The notes under the pieces: generated by a model | The model's input: the letters and a program-made list of their open reading frames with translations, nothing else | Database searches by the model: none | Told to the model about the DNA's origin: nothing | Translations under genes and position numbers: made by a program | Part shown: one piece after another, positions 51,342-59,356 of the stretch | Position numbering within the stretch: the first letter of the stretch is position 1 | Layout: every line of letters begins with the position of its first letter | Assembly: GCF_000420745.1 (NCBI RefSeq) | Contig: NZ_ATVN01000006.1 | Location: forward strand, 1-64,000 | Source of the DNA: Pseudorhodobacter ferrugineus DSM 5888 | GTDB taxonomy: Bacteria > Pseudomonadota > Alphaproteobacteria > Rhodobacterales > Rhodobacteraceae | DNA: 64,000 nucleotides | Direction of reading: 5' to 3'

Positions 51342-52937
51342 TTAGGCCACGTTGAATTCCAAAGGTTTGACTTGTTGGAACATGCCGGTTCCTTCGAGAA
51401 GGTCAACGACTTTCGGGTCGATCGGTTGATCGAGGTACAAAAGCGCAATCGCATCCTGACCCGCGCCGGACCGGCCAAGGGTAAAGTTTGCGATGTTGAC
51501 GTCGTTTTTGGCCATGGTCATGCCCAAAAGGCCGATGATACCCGGCACGTCTTCGTTCGTGGTGTAGAGCATGTGCTGGCCCACCTCGGCGTCGATATTG
51601 ATGCCTTTGATCTGAATAAATCGCGGTTTTCCGTCGCTAAAACAGGTGCCCGCGATAGAACGTTCGCGTTTGTCCGTTACCACGGTCAACTTGATAAACG
51701 CATCAAAAGCGCCGGATTTTTCCTGACGGGTGGTGGCGATCTGGATACCGCGCTCTTTGGCCACGACAGGGGCCGACACCATGTTCACATCGGGGTTGGT
51801 GGCCTTCATTATGCCTGCAATCGTCGCACAGTTCAGGGCGGCGAGGTTCATATCGGCGACATGACCGTCATAAAGCACGTTAATCGCCTTGATCGGTTCA
51901 TCGGTCATTTGGCCGACAAAAGCGCCGAGATGTTCGGTGAGTTTGACCCATGGGCCCATCACGGCAGCTTCTTCGGCTGTGACCGAAGGCATGTTCAAAG
52001 CGTTCTGCACGGCCCCTGTCAGCAGGTAATCCGACATTTGTTCGGCCACTTGCAGGGCCACATTCTCTTGTGCCTCGGAGGTAGATGCGCCCAGATGTGG
52101 TGTGCAAACCACGTTGGGCAGGTTGAACAGCGGGCTGTCGGTGGCGGGTTCCACGGCGAAAACGTCGAACGCGGCGCCTGCAACATGACCGGATTTCAGC
52201 GCCTCGGCCAAGGCTGCCTCATCTACCAGACCGCCGCGGGCGCAGTTGATTATCCGCACGCCTTTTTTGGTTTTGGCAAGGTTGGTCGCGTCGAGGATAT
52301 TGCGGGTTTTGTCGGTCAAGGGCACATGCAGGGTGATAAAATCGGCGCGGGTCAGCAGTTCGTCCAGTTCCACCTTGGTGACGCCCATCGACTTGGCGCG
52401 CTCTTCGGACAGGAAGGGGTCATAAGCCACGACCTTCATATGCAGGCCCAGCGCGCGGTCGCAGACGATGCCACCGATGTTGCCCGCACCGATCACGCCG
52501 AGAGTTTTGTTGAACAATTCTACGCCCATAAAGCGCGATTTTTCCCATTTGCCAGAATGGGTTGAGGCGTTTGCTTCCGGCAGTTGGCGGGCCACGGCGA
52601 ACATCATCGCAATCGCATGTTCGGCGGTGGTGATCGAGTTGCCGAAGGGCGTGTTCATCACGATAACGCCCTTTTTCGACGCGGCCGGAATGTCGACGTT
52701 ATCGACGCCGATGCCTGCGCGCGCGATGACCTTCAGGCGGTCGGTGTTTTCCAAAAGCTTGGCTGTGACCTTGGTCGCGGACCGGATGGCGAGGCCGTCA
52801 TAATTGCCGATAATCTCGGCCAGTTTTTCCTTGTCTTTGCCAAGGTTGGGCATGAAATCGACGTCGATGCCACGGTCGCGAAAGATTTGGACGGCGGTTT
52901 CAGACAGTTCGTCGGATACGAGGACTTTGGGGGCCAT
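51342..52937 (-). CDS. serA: D-3-phosphoglycerate dehydrogenase
   Basis: 531 residues, the long SerA form. NAD-binding GVIGAGNIGGIVCDRALGL (about 147-165), catalytic Arg/Glu/His in INCARGGLVDEAAL and CTPHLGASTSEAQ, then the ASB domain and a C-terminal ACT domain (VPGIIGLLGMTMAKNDVNIANFTLGR) likely to bind serine. First committed step of serine synthesis: 3-phosphoglycerate to phosphohydroxypyruvate. The ATG at 52937 has AAGGAG nine bases upstream. It follows serC by 85 bp on the same strand. Confidence 0.95.
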   Translation of the reverse strand: MAPKVLVSDELSETAVQIFRDRGIDVDFMPNLGKDKEKLAEIIGNYDGLAIRSATKVTAKLLENTDRLKVIARAGIGVDNVDIPAASKKGVIVMNTPFGNSITTAEHAIAMMFAVARQLPEANASTHSGKWEKSRFMGVELFNKTLGVIGAGNIGGIVCDRALGLHMKVVAYDPFLSEERAKSMGVTKVELDELLTRADFITLHVPLTDKTRNILDATNLAKTKKGVRIINCARGGLVDEAALAEALKSGHVAGAAFDVFAVEPATDSPLFNLPNVVCTPHLGASTSEAQENVALQVAEQMSDYLLTGAVQNALNMPSVTAEEAAVMGPWVKLTEHLGAFVGQMTDEPIKAINVLYDGHVADMNLAALNCATIAGIMKATNPDVNMVSAPVVAKERGIQIATTRQEKSGAFDAFIKLTVVTDKRERSIAGTCFSDGKPRFIQIKGINIDAEVGQHMLYTTNEDVPGIIGLLGMTMAKNDVNIANFTLGRSGAGQDAIALLYLDQPIDPKVVDLLEGTGMFQQVKPLEFNVA

Positions 52938-53022
52938 TTGGCGCGCTCCTTGAAAAATGGGTGTCTGCAAAACGTATGTTTTGCGTATTTTTTGCGTATG
53001 CCATTTTGGCAGCACGCGAATT

Positions 53023-54165
53023 TTACAGGGCGGCGATTTCGGCGTTGAACGCCCAATCGAGCCACGGCATGAGAGCGGCAACATCCGAGGTTTCCACCGT
53101 TGATCCGCACCAGATCCGCAGACCGGCAGGGGCATCACGGTACGCCCCGATATCAAACGCCACGCCTGCTTTTTCCAACCGTTTTGCCACGGCTTTGGCG
53201 AACGCCTCGCCATCCACAATCTGCGGATCGACGAATTTCAGGCAAACGCTGGTGGTCGAGGCGGTTGCCGGATCAACGGCAAGATTTTCGATCCAGTCAT
53301 GGGCCGCCACAAAATCGGCCACCGCCTTAGCGTTGGCATCGGCCCGCGCGATCAGACCTTTCAGCCCGCCGATCGTTTGCGCCCACTTCAAGGACACAAG
53401 ATAATCTTCAACCGCCAGCATCGAGGGGGTATTAATGGTTTCGCCCTTGAAGATGCCTTCGATCAGCTTGCCCTTGGAGGTCATGCGGAAAATTTTCGGA
53501 AGGGGCCAAGCGGGAGTATAGGTTTCAAGGCGTTCCACGGCGCGGGGCGACAGAACGATCACGCCATGCGCGCCCTCGCCACCCAGAACTTTTTGCCAAG
53601 AGAACGTGACCACATCCAGCTTGTCCCACGGCAAGTCCATCGCGAACGCAGCCGAGGTTGCATCGCAAATCGTCAGGCCCGCGCGGTTTGCGGGAATCGC
53701 ATCGCCATTGGGCAAGCGCACGCCCGAGGTCGTGCCATTCCATGTGAACACCACGTCTTTGTCAAAATCGACCTGTGCCAGATCGACGATCTCGCCATAG
53801 GGCGCCACACGCACCACGGCATCGAGTTTCAACTGCTTGACCGCATCTGTGACCCAGCCTTCGCCAAAGCTTTCCCACGCCAGCATTTCAACGCCGCGTG
53901 CGCCCAACAGTGACCACATCGCCATTTCAACAGCGCCCGTATCGGAACCGGGGACGATGCCCACACGGTAGCCTTCGGGCAGGCCCAGAATTTCGGTGGT
54001 CAGGTCAATCGCCTCGGCCAGTTTGGATTTGCCAACGGCAGCACGGTGCGAACGGCCCAAAGGCGCGTCAGCCAGCATGTCGAGGGAATAATTGGGGATT
54101 TTGGCGCAGGGGCCGGACGAAAAACGTGGATTCGCAGGCCGTTGGGCCGGGGTCGTACCAGTCAT
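53023..54165 (-). CDS. serC: Phosphoserine aminotransferase
   Basis: 380 residues of the alphaproteobacterial SerC type: [13 protein letters not shown] at the start, [63 protein letters not shown] with the PLP Lys in SWQKVLGG (about 195-200). It converts phosphohydroxypyruvate to phosphoserine. The leader carries a structure resembling the serC RNA motif. Genes serC-serA share a strand and serB starts divergently 153 bp away, so all three serine enzymes are together. Confidence 0.95.
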   Translation of the reverse strand: MTGTTPAQRPANPRFSSGPCAKIPNYSLDMLADAPLGRSHRAAVGKSKLAEAIDLTTEILGLPEGYRVGIVPGSDTGAVEMAMWSLLGARGVEMLAWESFGEGWVTDAVKQLKLDAVVRVAPYGEIVDLAQVDFDKDVVFTWNGTTSGVRLPNGDAIPANRAGLTICDATSAAFAMDLPWDKLDVVTFSWQKVLGGEGAHGVIVLSPRAVERLETYTPAWPLPKIFRMTSKGKLIEGIFKGETINTPSMLAVEDYLVSLKWAQTIGGLKGLIARADANAKAVADFVAAHDWIENLAVDPATASTTSVCLKFVDPQIVDGEAFAKAVAKRLEKAGVAFDIGAYRDAPAGLRIWCGSTVETSDVAALMPWLDWAFNAEIAAL

Positions 54166-54240
54166 GTGGTATCCTCACAGATAAATGCCCTTCGTTGGGG
54201 AAGGGTGTCCCACTGCCGCATCTACGCCGCGGCTTGGGCT
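54166..54240 (-). promoter_or_regulatory. serC-motif-like RNA in the serC leader
   Basis: In the minus strand two hairpins precede the serC ATG: GCCGC...GCGGC (plus 54215-54233) and CCCTTC-N6-GAAGGG (plus 54188-54205), followed by a TGAGGATACCAC ribosome site. Two stems, immediately before the serC start of an alphaproteobacterium, fit the known serC RNA motif. I recall it by position and shape, not by alignment. It may adjust serC-serA expression. Confidence 0.55.
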
Positions 54241-54318
54241 GGCACAAGCCGAAAAATTGTCGTAAAGCGCCGCATCAACCAGAATAAACGACACGCTTGT
54301 CCACTATCGGAAACTTTC

Positions 54319-55191
54319 ATGTTCACAGCCACGCTTTTGACCAACCCCGCCACGCCTGTTCTGGACCGCACCAGCGTTGAATCCTTGCGCAATGCTTGGG
54401 GCGGGGGCGACGCAGTCTGGCTAAACCCCGCTATTGCCGCGGAATTTGCGATGCCCGCGATGCCCGCAAATCGTTGGGACGCGTGGGAAGGGTTGCAGGC
54501 GCTGGGGATTGATCTGATTGTCCAGTCCACGGAGAACCGCCGCAAACGCCTGCTGCTGGCCGATATGGACAGCACGATGATCCAACAGGAATGTATCGAC
54601 GAATTGGCGGATGAGGCGGGCGTGGGTGCGCATGTCGCGGGCATTACCGCGCGGGCGATGAACGGCGAGCTGGATTTTGAAGATGCGCTGCGCGAACGCG
54701 TGGCGTTGCTGAAAGGGCTACCCGAGGCGGTGATTGAACAGGTCTATGCCAATCGCATCACCTTTATGCCCGGTGGTGCAACTTTGGTGGCGACGATGAA
54801 GGCAAACGGCGCAGGGGCAGCGCTGGTTTCTGGAGGATTCACCGAATTTACGCGGCGTGTGGCGCTGGAACTGGGATTTGACGAAAACCGCGCGAACCTT
54901 TTGCATATTGAAAACGGTAAACTGGCGGGCACCGTGGCCGACCCGATTTTGGGGCGTGAGGCCAAGGTGCAGGCGTTACAGGAAATTGCGGCGCGGATGG
55001 GTATTACAGCAGCTGATGTGATGGCCGTGGGGGATGGCGCGAATGATCTGGGGATGCTGGGTCTGGCGGGTGCAGGTGTGGCACTGCACGCCAAACCAAG
55101 TGTTGCCGCGCAATGTGATATCCGCATCAACCACGGCGACCTGACGGCACTGCTGTATATTCAGGGCTATGCTGTGGCGGATTTCGCCTAA
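54319..55191 (+). CDS. serB: Phosphoserine phosphatase
   Basis: 290 residues. Haloacid-dehalogenase phosphatase: LLLADMDSTMI with nucleophile Asp82 and Asp84 (about 78-88), ALVSGGFTEFTRRVA (motif II Ser), and VMAVGDGANDLGMLGLAGAGVAL (motif III/IV). The N-terminal ~70 residues form an ACT-like regulatory segment. Last step of serine synthesis: phosphoserine to serine. It is divergent from serC with the leader element between. A 22-nt gene-end repeat follows the stop. Confidence 0.95.
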   Translation: MFTATLLTNPATPVLDRTSVESLRNAWGGGDAVWLNPAIAAEFAMPAMPANRWDAWEGLQALGIDLIVQSTENRRKRLLLADMDSTMIQQECIDELADEAGVGAHVAGITARAMNGELDFEDALRERVALLKGLPEAVIEQVYANRITFMPGGATLVATMKANGAGAALVSGGFTEFTRRVALELGFDENRANLLHIENGKLAGTVADPILGREAKVQALQEIAARMGITAADVMAVGDGANDLGMLGLAGAGVALHAKPSVAAQCDIRINHGDLTALLYIQGYAVADFA

Positions 55192-55198
55192 CTCCCGA

Positions 55199-55220
55199 TT
55201 TCATCTTTGAAAAAATACTC
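55199..55220 (-). repeat. Gene-end 22-nt repeat, copy 4
   Basis: TTTCATCTTTG then AAAAAATACTC on the plus strand, eight bases behind the serB stop; the same orientation relative to the gene as the copy at 8254, and one base different from it. Confidence 0.6.
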
Positions 55221-55251
55221 GCGCCGCAGGCATTGTCACCTGCCGCCTGCG

Positions 55252-56328
55252 CTATTGCCCCCAATCATGCGCCTGCATTTCACGCAAACGGCTTGCCGTG
55301 CGTTCAAATTCGAAACTACCGGACCCTTCAATATACAGCCGTTCGGGCGTTTCCGCCGCCGATGCGATCAGCCGCACCCGCGCCTCATACAGCGCGTCAA
55401 TCAGGGTCACAAAACGCTTTGCCTCATTATAGTTGCTGGCCGAAAGCTGGGGGATATCTTCCAGTATCAGCACCCGCACCGCCCCAGCGATGGCCAGAAA
55501 ATCCGCCGGGCCAAGGGGTTTTCCGCACAATTCCCAAAACGTGGCACGGCCCACACCGTTGGCAAAGCGCGGCAATTCCACCTCTCGCCCATTCACGGGT
55601 AGGCGCAGCGCCTCACTGCCACCACCCGACAAATCATCCCAAATCGCATCAATCGCCGCGCGCGCCTTGCCAGCGGGGTGGAAATAAACCTGCGCCCCTT
55701 CCAGCCGGTGCTGGCGGTAATCATTCGGGCTTTCCAGCGCCACAACCTGCATTCGGTCGCGCAAAAGCGCAATAAAAGGCAAAAACAACGCGCGGTTCAA
55801 CCCGTTTTTATACAAATCCTCGGGGATACGATTCGAGGTCGTCACCACCACGACCCCTGCTGCGAACAGCTTTTCAAACAGGCGCCCCACGATCATCGCA
55901 TCGGTGATGTCGGTGATCTGCATCTCGTCAAAGGCCAGCAGCCGAACCTCGCGGATAATCGCCTCGGCCACGGGTTCCAGCGCGTCATCAACACCCTTTT
56001 TGCGGGCCTCGTGCATCCCTTTGTGGATCTCTTGCATAAAGGCATGGAAATGCACGCGCCGTTTGGCTGTCGTGTCAGTGGCGGCGATGAACAGGTCCAT
56101 CACCATCGACTTGCCGCGCCCCACGCCGCCCCACAAGTACAGCCCCTTGGGCGCGGGTGCATCCTTGCGAAACAGGCCAGACAACAGGCCGGTTTTGCGC
56201 GGGCCTTGCGCCTCTGCCCAGACACGCAACGTCTCTAACACAGGCAAAATAGCATGTTGTGCGGGGTCTGCCCGCAGGCTGCCCTCGGCAATTTTGGCAT
56301 CATAGATTTGGGTCAATGTCTGGCGCAT
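55252..56328 (-). CDS. zapE: Cell-division ATPase ZapE (AFG1 family)
   Basis: 358 residues, near the usual 375. AAA+ ATPase: GLYLWGGVGRGKSMVMDLF (Walker A, about 62-80), VRLLAFDEMQITDI (Walker B), VVVTTSNRIPEDLYKNGLNR (sensor 1) and the R-finger region NRALFLPFIALLRDRM. In E. coli ZapE contacts FtsZ and destabilises the Z ring; mitochondrial AFG1 helps protein turnover. All motifs are intact. No partner in an operon. Confidence 0.92.
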   Translation of the reverse strand: MRQTLTQIYDAKIAEGSLRADPAQHAILPVLETLRVWAEAQGPRKTGLLSGLFRKDAPAPKGLYLWGGVGRGKSMVMDLFIAATDTTAKRRVHFHAFMQEIHKGMHEARKKGVDDALEPVAEAIIREVRLLAFDEMQITDITDAMIVGRLFEKLFAAGVVVVTTSNRIPEDLYKNGLNRALFLPFIALLRDRMQVVALESPNDYRQHRLEGAQVYFHPAGKARAAIDAIWDDLSGGGSEALRLPVNGREVELPRFANGVGRATFWELCGKPLGPADFLAIAGAVRVLILEDIPQLSASNYNEAKRFVTLIDALYEARVRLIASAAETPERLYIEGSGSFEFERTASRLREMQAHDWGQ

Positions 56329-56373
56329 AGCGGGGGTTTTAGCGCGCCCTTGCCCGCGATGCCAGTGTGCGCG

Positions 56374-57216
56374 TCACAGCACAATCTCCAACCCGTCAAC
56401 GCCCACATCCACAGGACCATCCCACGCCTCGGCCACCTGCGACAACCAATCCTGCGGGCCGATGGTCGGGTCATCGGCGGGCACGAGGTGGTTCAATGCC
56501 AGCCGCCCCACCCCTGCCGCATGGGCAATCCTGCCCACATCCGCCGCCTTGGTATGAGACGCATAAAGGTGATTGCGCAGCTTGTCGCCAAGGCCAGTTT
56601 TGGCAATAATCGTCTCTACGCCTGCAGGAAGCAGCGCCTCATGCACCAAAAGGTCGGACCCTTGGGCAAAACTGGCCAGCGGTGGAAAATAGGCCGTATC
56701 GCCACTGAAGGTAACAGATTTGCTGCCGTCAAAGCGTAAGGCAAAACAATCCTTGATCGGCGGATGTGGCACCCGCAACGCCTGCACCTTTATTGGCCCA
56801 TCCATCACCAAACCCTCATCATAGGCCTGTACAGTGACGATTTCGTCCAAGGGCGTGCGCCCCTCATCATAGACGCGGATGGAAATGTCATAGGAAACCG
56901 ATGCCATAAACCCCGCCCAATACGCCTCTATCCCCGGCGGGCCATAGACCGTAACGGGGGTTTTCAGGCCCGTGGTCCAAGCGGTGTGGATCAAGGGGCC
57001 AAGTTCCAAAATATGGTCCGAATGCAAGTGGGTGATAAAAATCAGATCAAGGGTCTTCAGGTCCATCCCCGCCTCGACCAGCCCTTTTGACACCCCCAAG
57101 CCGCAATCAATCACCACGCGCCGCCCGTCCAACTCCAGCAGGCTAGACGTCGGCATCGCACCCCCCGCCCGAATGGCGGGCCCGCCTTTGGTTCCCAGCA
57201 AAACCACCCTGTTCAT
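56374..57216 (-). CDS. Metallo-beta-lactamase-fold hydrolase (RNase Z / PhnP-like)
   Basis: 280 residues. MBL signature THLHSDHILELG (HxHxDH, about 64-75), with DCGLG before, SGDTAYFPPLASFAQGSDLLVHEALLPAG (metal Asp) and HTKAADVGRIAHAAGVGRLALNHLVP in the second half. The layout resembles ribonuclease-Z- or AttM-type enzymes without an obvious RNA arm. Substrate not decidable. ATG at 57216 chosen; the preceding stop is 8 bp away, indicating an operon with the DUF1428 gene. Confidence 0.83.
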   Translation of the reverse strand: MNRVVLLGTKGGPAIRAGGAMPTSSLLELDGRRVVIDCGLGVSKGLVEAGMDLKTLDLIFITHLHSDHILELGPLIHTAWTTGLKTPVTVYGPPGIEAYWAGFMASVSYDISIRVYDEGRTPLDEIVTVQAYDEGLVMDGPIKVQALRVPHPPIKDCFALRFDGSKSVTFSGDTAYFPPLASFAQGSDLLVHEALLPAGVETIIAKTGLGDKLRNHLYASHTKAADVGRIAHAAGVGRLALNHLVPADDPTIGPQDWLSQVAEAWDGPVDVGVDGLEIVL

Positions 57217-57223
57217 CGGCGCA

Positions 57224-57577
57224 TCACCCTTCAATTTCTGCAGCGAAACCGCCAAAGATCATGCGCGTGCCGTCCAGCGGCACCTGCATCATCAAGCCCC
57301 CCATCGCTGGGTCAGCCACTGCCAGTTCCATCACGCAATCACGGTGGGCACGGTCGTGAAATGTCATAAAACCAAACACCGGCACCTCATCCTCGCCGCA
57401 TTGAACGGCTTGCGGAAAGGATGCGAGCTTACCCATTGGCACGTTTTCGGGCCGCGTTTCCACGATCGACAACACGCCATGCGCCTTCCACATCGGGGCC
57501 ATTTGGGTCGAAAGGGCGAAATAGCCATCCAATTTGTCGCGCGGCACAGGGGCCACAAAGGTCTCATAATAGGTCAT
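57224..57577 (-). CDS. DUF1428 family protein
   Basis: 117 residues: MTYYETFVAPVPRDKLDGYFAL at the start and EDEVPVFGFMTFHDRAHRDCVM in the middle, the typical DUF1428 arrangement (ferredoxin-like dimeric barrel). Function unknown. The ATG at 57577 has GGAGGAACC six bases upstream and matches the family start; a longer version is not supported. First gene of a pair with the metallo-beta-lactamase-fold hydrolase. Confidence 0.85.
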   Translation of the reverse strand: MTYYETFVAPVPRDKLDGYFALSTQMAPMWKAHGVLSIVETRPENVPMGKLASFPQAVQCGEDEVPVFGFMTFHDRAHRDCVMELAVADPAMGGLMMQVPLDGTRMIFGGFAAEIEG

Positions 57578-57791
57578 TAGGTTCCTCCAGACCGCCATGC
57601 TAGCGCGGCTTTGCGTCTGCGTCGAACCCCAATTCGAACTGGCAAAAATCAAACTGAATTTGCCAAAACAGGTCCGCAAATCTTAGGCATTCCATCCGGC
57701 CAGAACCAGACTTTGGGGGCAAATGATAAGCATTTGTTAAGCTGTAAGCGACAATGCTTGGACCTGGGGGCGCTTGGATCAGGGTGCCAAA

Positions 57792-57956
57792 ATGACTGTG
57801 GAAATGATTGATGGGATTCGTGTTATGAAACTGAACGACCGTGCGCAGCGGGCGGTTATGGCAGATGACACGCTGACAATGGTACATATCTGGCGATTGC
57901 TGTCGGGCGGCCATGCGCTGCGCGATACCTGTGTGGGATGTCGCCAGTTTCTGTAA
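57792..57956 (+). CDS. Possible small protein upstream of the thiolase gene
   Basis: 54 residues, MTVEMIDGIRVMKLNDRAQR at the start and CVGC close to the end, not recognised. Reasonable codon use, and a strong terminator begins nine bases behind its stop (57966), which favours a real transcript end. The ribosome site (AGGGTG) is only fair. The AT-richer 57578-57791 stretch in front holds an inverted pair, AAGCATT...AATGCTT (about 57729-57758), near a likely promoter. It could also be just the edge of an RNA gene. Confidence 0.4.
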   Translation: MTVEMIDGIRVMKLNDRAQRAVMADDTLTMVHIWRLLSGGHALRDTCVGCRQFL

Positions 57957-57965
57957 CAGATTTGC

Positions 57966-57998
57966 GCCGCCCGGACTGTCGGGCGGCGGCTCGCTTTT
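57966..57998 (+). terminator. Rho-independent terminator before the thiolase gene
   Basis: GCCGCCCG-GACTGT-CGGGCGGC (57966-57987), an 8-bp GC stem, then GGCTCGCTTTT. It should stop a transcript that comes from the left, probably that of the small frame at 57792. Confidence 0.75.
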
Positions 57999-58103
57999 GT
58001 GACGGGTGGCCACACGGCCTTAAGGCTTGACCTTAAAGGGTCGCCGCGCATCAATGGGGTTGAACCTGTTTATCCATGGCCCAACAACCCAAAGGCTGAT
58101 CCC

Positions 58104-59279
58104 ATGACCGATATTGTAATTCTTTCTGGTGCCCGCACTGCGATTGGCACCTTTGGCGGGGCGCTATCCGGCTTTGCCCCGATTGACCTTGCGGCCCATG
58201 CGGCCCACGCGGCGATTGAACGGGCAGGTATTGCGCCGGATCAAATCGGTCAGGTCGTGTTTGGCCATGTCATCAACACCGAACCCCGCGATATGTACCT
58301 GTCACGCGTTGCTGCGATTGATGCGGGTATCCCCGATACGACACCCGCTATGAACGTGAACCGGCTGTGCGGTTCTGGCGCGCAGGCGATTGTGTCCGCG
58401 ACCCAAGCGCTGATGCTGGGCGATGCCGATTTCGCCTTGGCAGGCGGCGCGGAATGTATGAGCCGCAGCCCCCATATGCTGTCGTCTGCCCGCTGGGGAC
58501 AGAAAATGGGCGATACAGCGGCGTTGGATATGATGACAGGCGCGCTGACCTGCCCGTTTGGCACGGGGCATATGGGGGTAACGGCGGAAAACGTGGCGGC
58601 CGAGCAGAATATTTCCCGCACGGACCAAGATGCCTTTGCGATGCAAAGCCAAACCCGCGCGGCACATGCCATCGCGCAGGGGTATTTCACCGATCAAATC
58701 GCCCCGATTGAGGTGAAAACCCGCAAAGGTATGGTGGTTTTTGACACCGATGAACACCCCAAAGCCTCAACGCTTGAATCGCTCGCCGCCCTTCGTCCGG
58801 TTTTCAAAAAAGACGGCACTGTGACGGCGGGCAATGCGTCGGGTATCAATGATGGTGCCGCCGCCTTGGTACTGGCCCGTGCGGATGCGGCGCAAAAGGC
58901 GGGTCTGAAGCCGCGCGCGCGGATCCTTGGCTATGCCACAGCAGGGGTGCGGCCGGATGTGATGGGCTATGGCCCGATCCCAGCGGTCAAGGCGTTGATG
59001 GCGAAAACCGGCCTGAAACCCGATGATTTTGACGTTATCGAATCGAACGAGGCCTTCGCCGCCCAAGCGCTTGCCGTCACACAGGCCCTTGGCCTTGATC
59101 CCGCCCGCGTAAACCCCAACGGCGGCGCAATCGCCTTGGGCCACCCGGTCGGCGCAACCGGGGCCATCCTCACCGTCAAGGCGCTCTATGAGTTGGAACG
59201 CACCGGCGGCAAAATCGGCCTGATCACCATGTGTATCGGCGGCGGCCAAGGCATCGCTATCGCGATAGAACGGCTCTGA
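58104..59279 (+). CDS. phaA: Acetyl-CoA C-acetyltransferase (thiolase)
   Basis: 391 residues, biosynthetic-type thiolase. Nucleophile Cys in NRLCGSGAQAIV (about 88-99), the ALVLARADAA and GYGPIP blocks, ESNEAFAAQAL, the catalytic NPNGGAIALGHPVGATGA and the second Cys in CIGGGQG. It condenses two acetyl-CoA to acetoacetyl-CoA, the start of polyhydroxybutyrate or ketogenic pathways; neither phaB nor phaC is adjacent, so phaA is only one option. The ATG at 58104 is the family start. Confidence 0.88.
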   Translation: MTDIVILSGARTAIGTFGGALSGFAPIDLAAHAAHAAIERAGIAPDQIGQVVFGHVINTEPRDMYLSRVAAIDAGIPDTTPAMNVNRLCGSGAQAIVSATQALMLGDADFALAGGAECMSRSPHMLSSARWGQKMGDTAALDMMTGALTCPFGTGHMGVTAENVAAEQNISRTDQDAFAMQSQTRAAHAIAQGYFTDQIAPIEVKTRKGMVVFDTDEHPKASTLESLAALRPVFKKDGTVTAGNASGINDGAAALVLARADAAQKAGLKPRARILGYATAGVRPDVMGYGPIPAVKALMAKTGLKPDDFDVIESNEAFAAQALAVTQALGLDPARVNPNGGAIALGHPVGATGAILTVKALYELERTGGKIGLITMCIGGGQGIAIAIERL

Positions 59280-59282
59280 TCC

Positions 59283-59339
59283 TTTTTCTGTTCAAAAATA
59301 TCCTCGGGTGGGGTCTGGGGAGGGCAGACAGCCCTCCCC
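59283..59339. terminator. Hairpin and diverged gene-end repeat in the thiolase/pbpC convergent gap
   Basis: A diverged copy of the gene-end repeat (TTTTTCTGTTC then AAAAATATCCTC, 59283-59305) starts four bases after the thiolase stop. GGGGAGGGC-AGACA-GCCCTCCCC (59317-59339) then forms a 9-bp perfect GC stem. No T-run follows in either direction within a few bases, so termination efficiency is uncertain. It may serve both convergent genes. Confidence 0.55.
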
Positions 59340-59356
59340 AGCGGCCGCCAAGCAGC

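Noticed and set aside
51372-52565. 397-codon plus-strand frame opposite serA
   Set aside because: Antisense to full-length SerA; Gly/His-rich low-complexity product.
8254-55220. CRISPR interpretation of the 22-nt repeats
   Set aside because: Copies are kilobases apart, in both orientations and lack regular spacers; no cas gene in the window.
57578-57791. tRNA or structured RNA upstream of the 54-codon frame
   Set aside because: Only a 7-bp inverted pair was found; no cloverleaf or conserved RNA shape.
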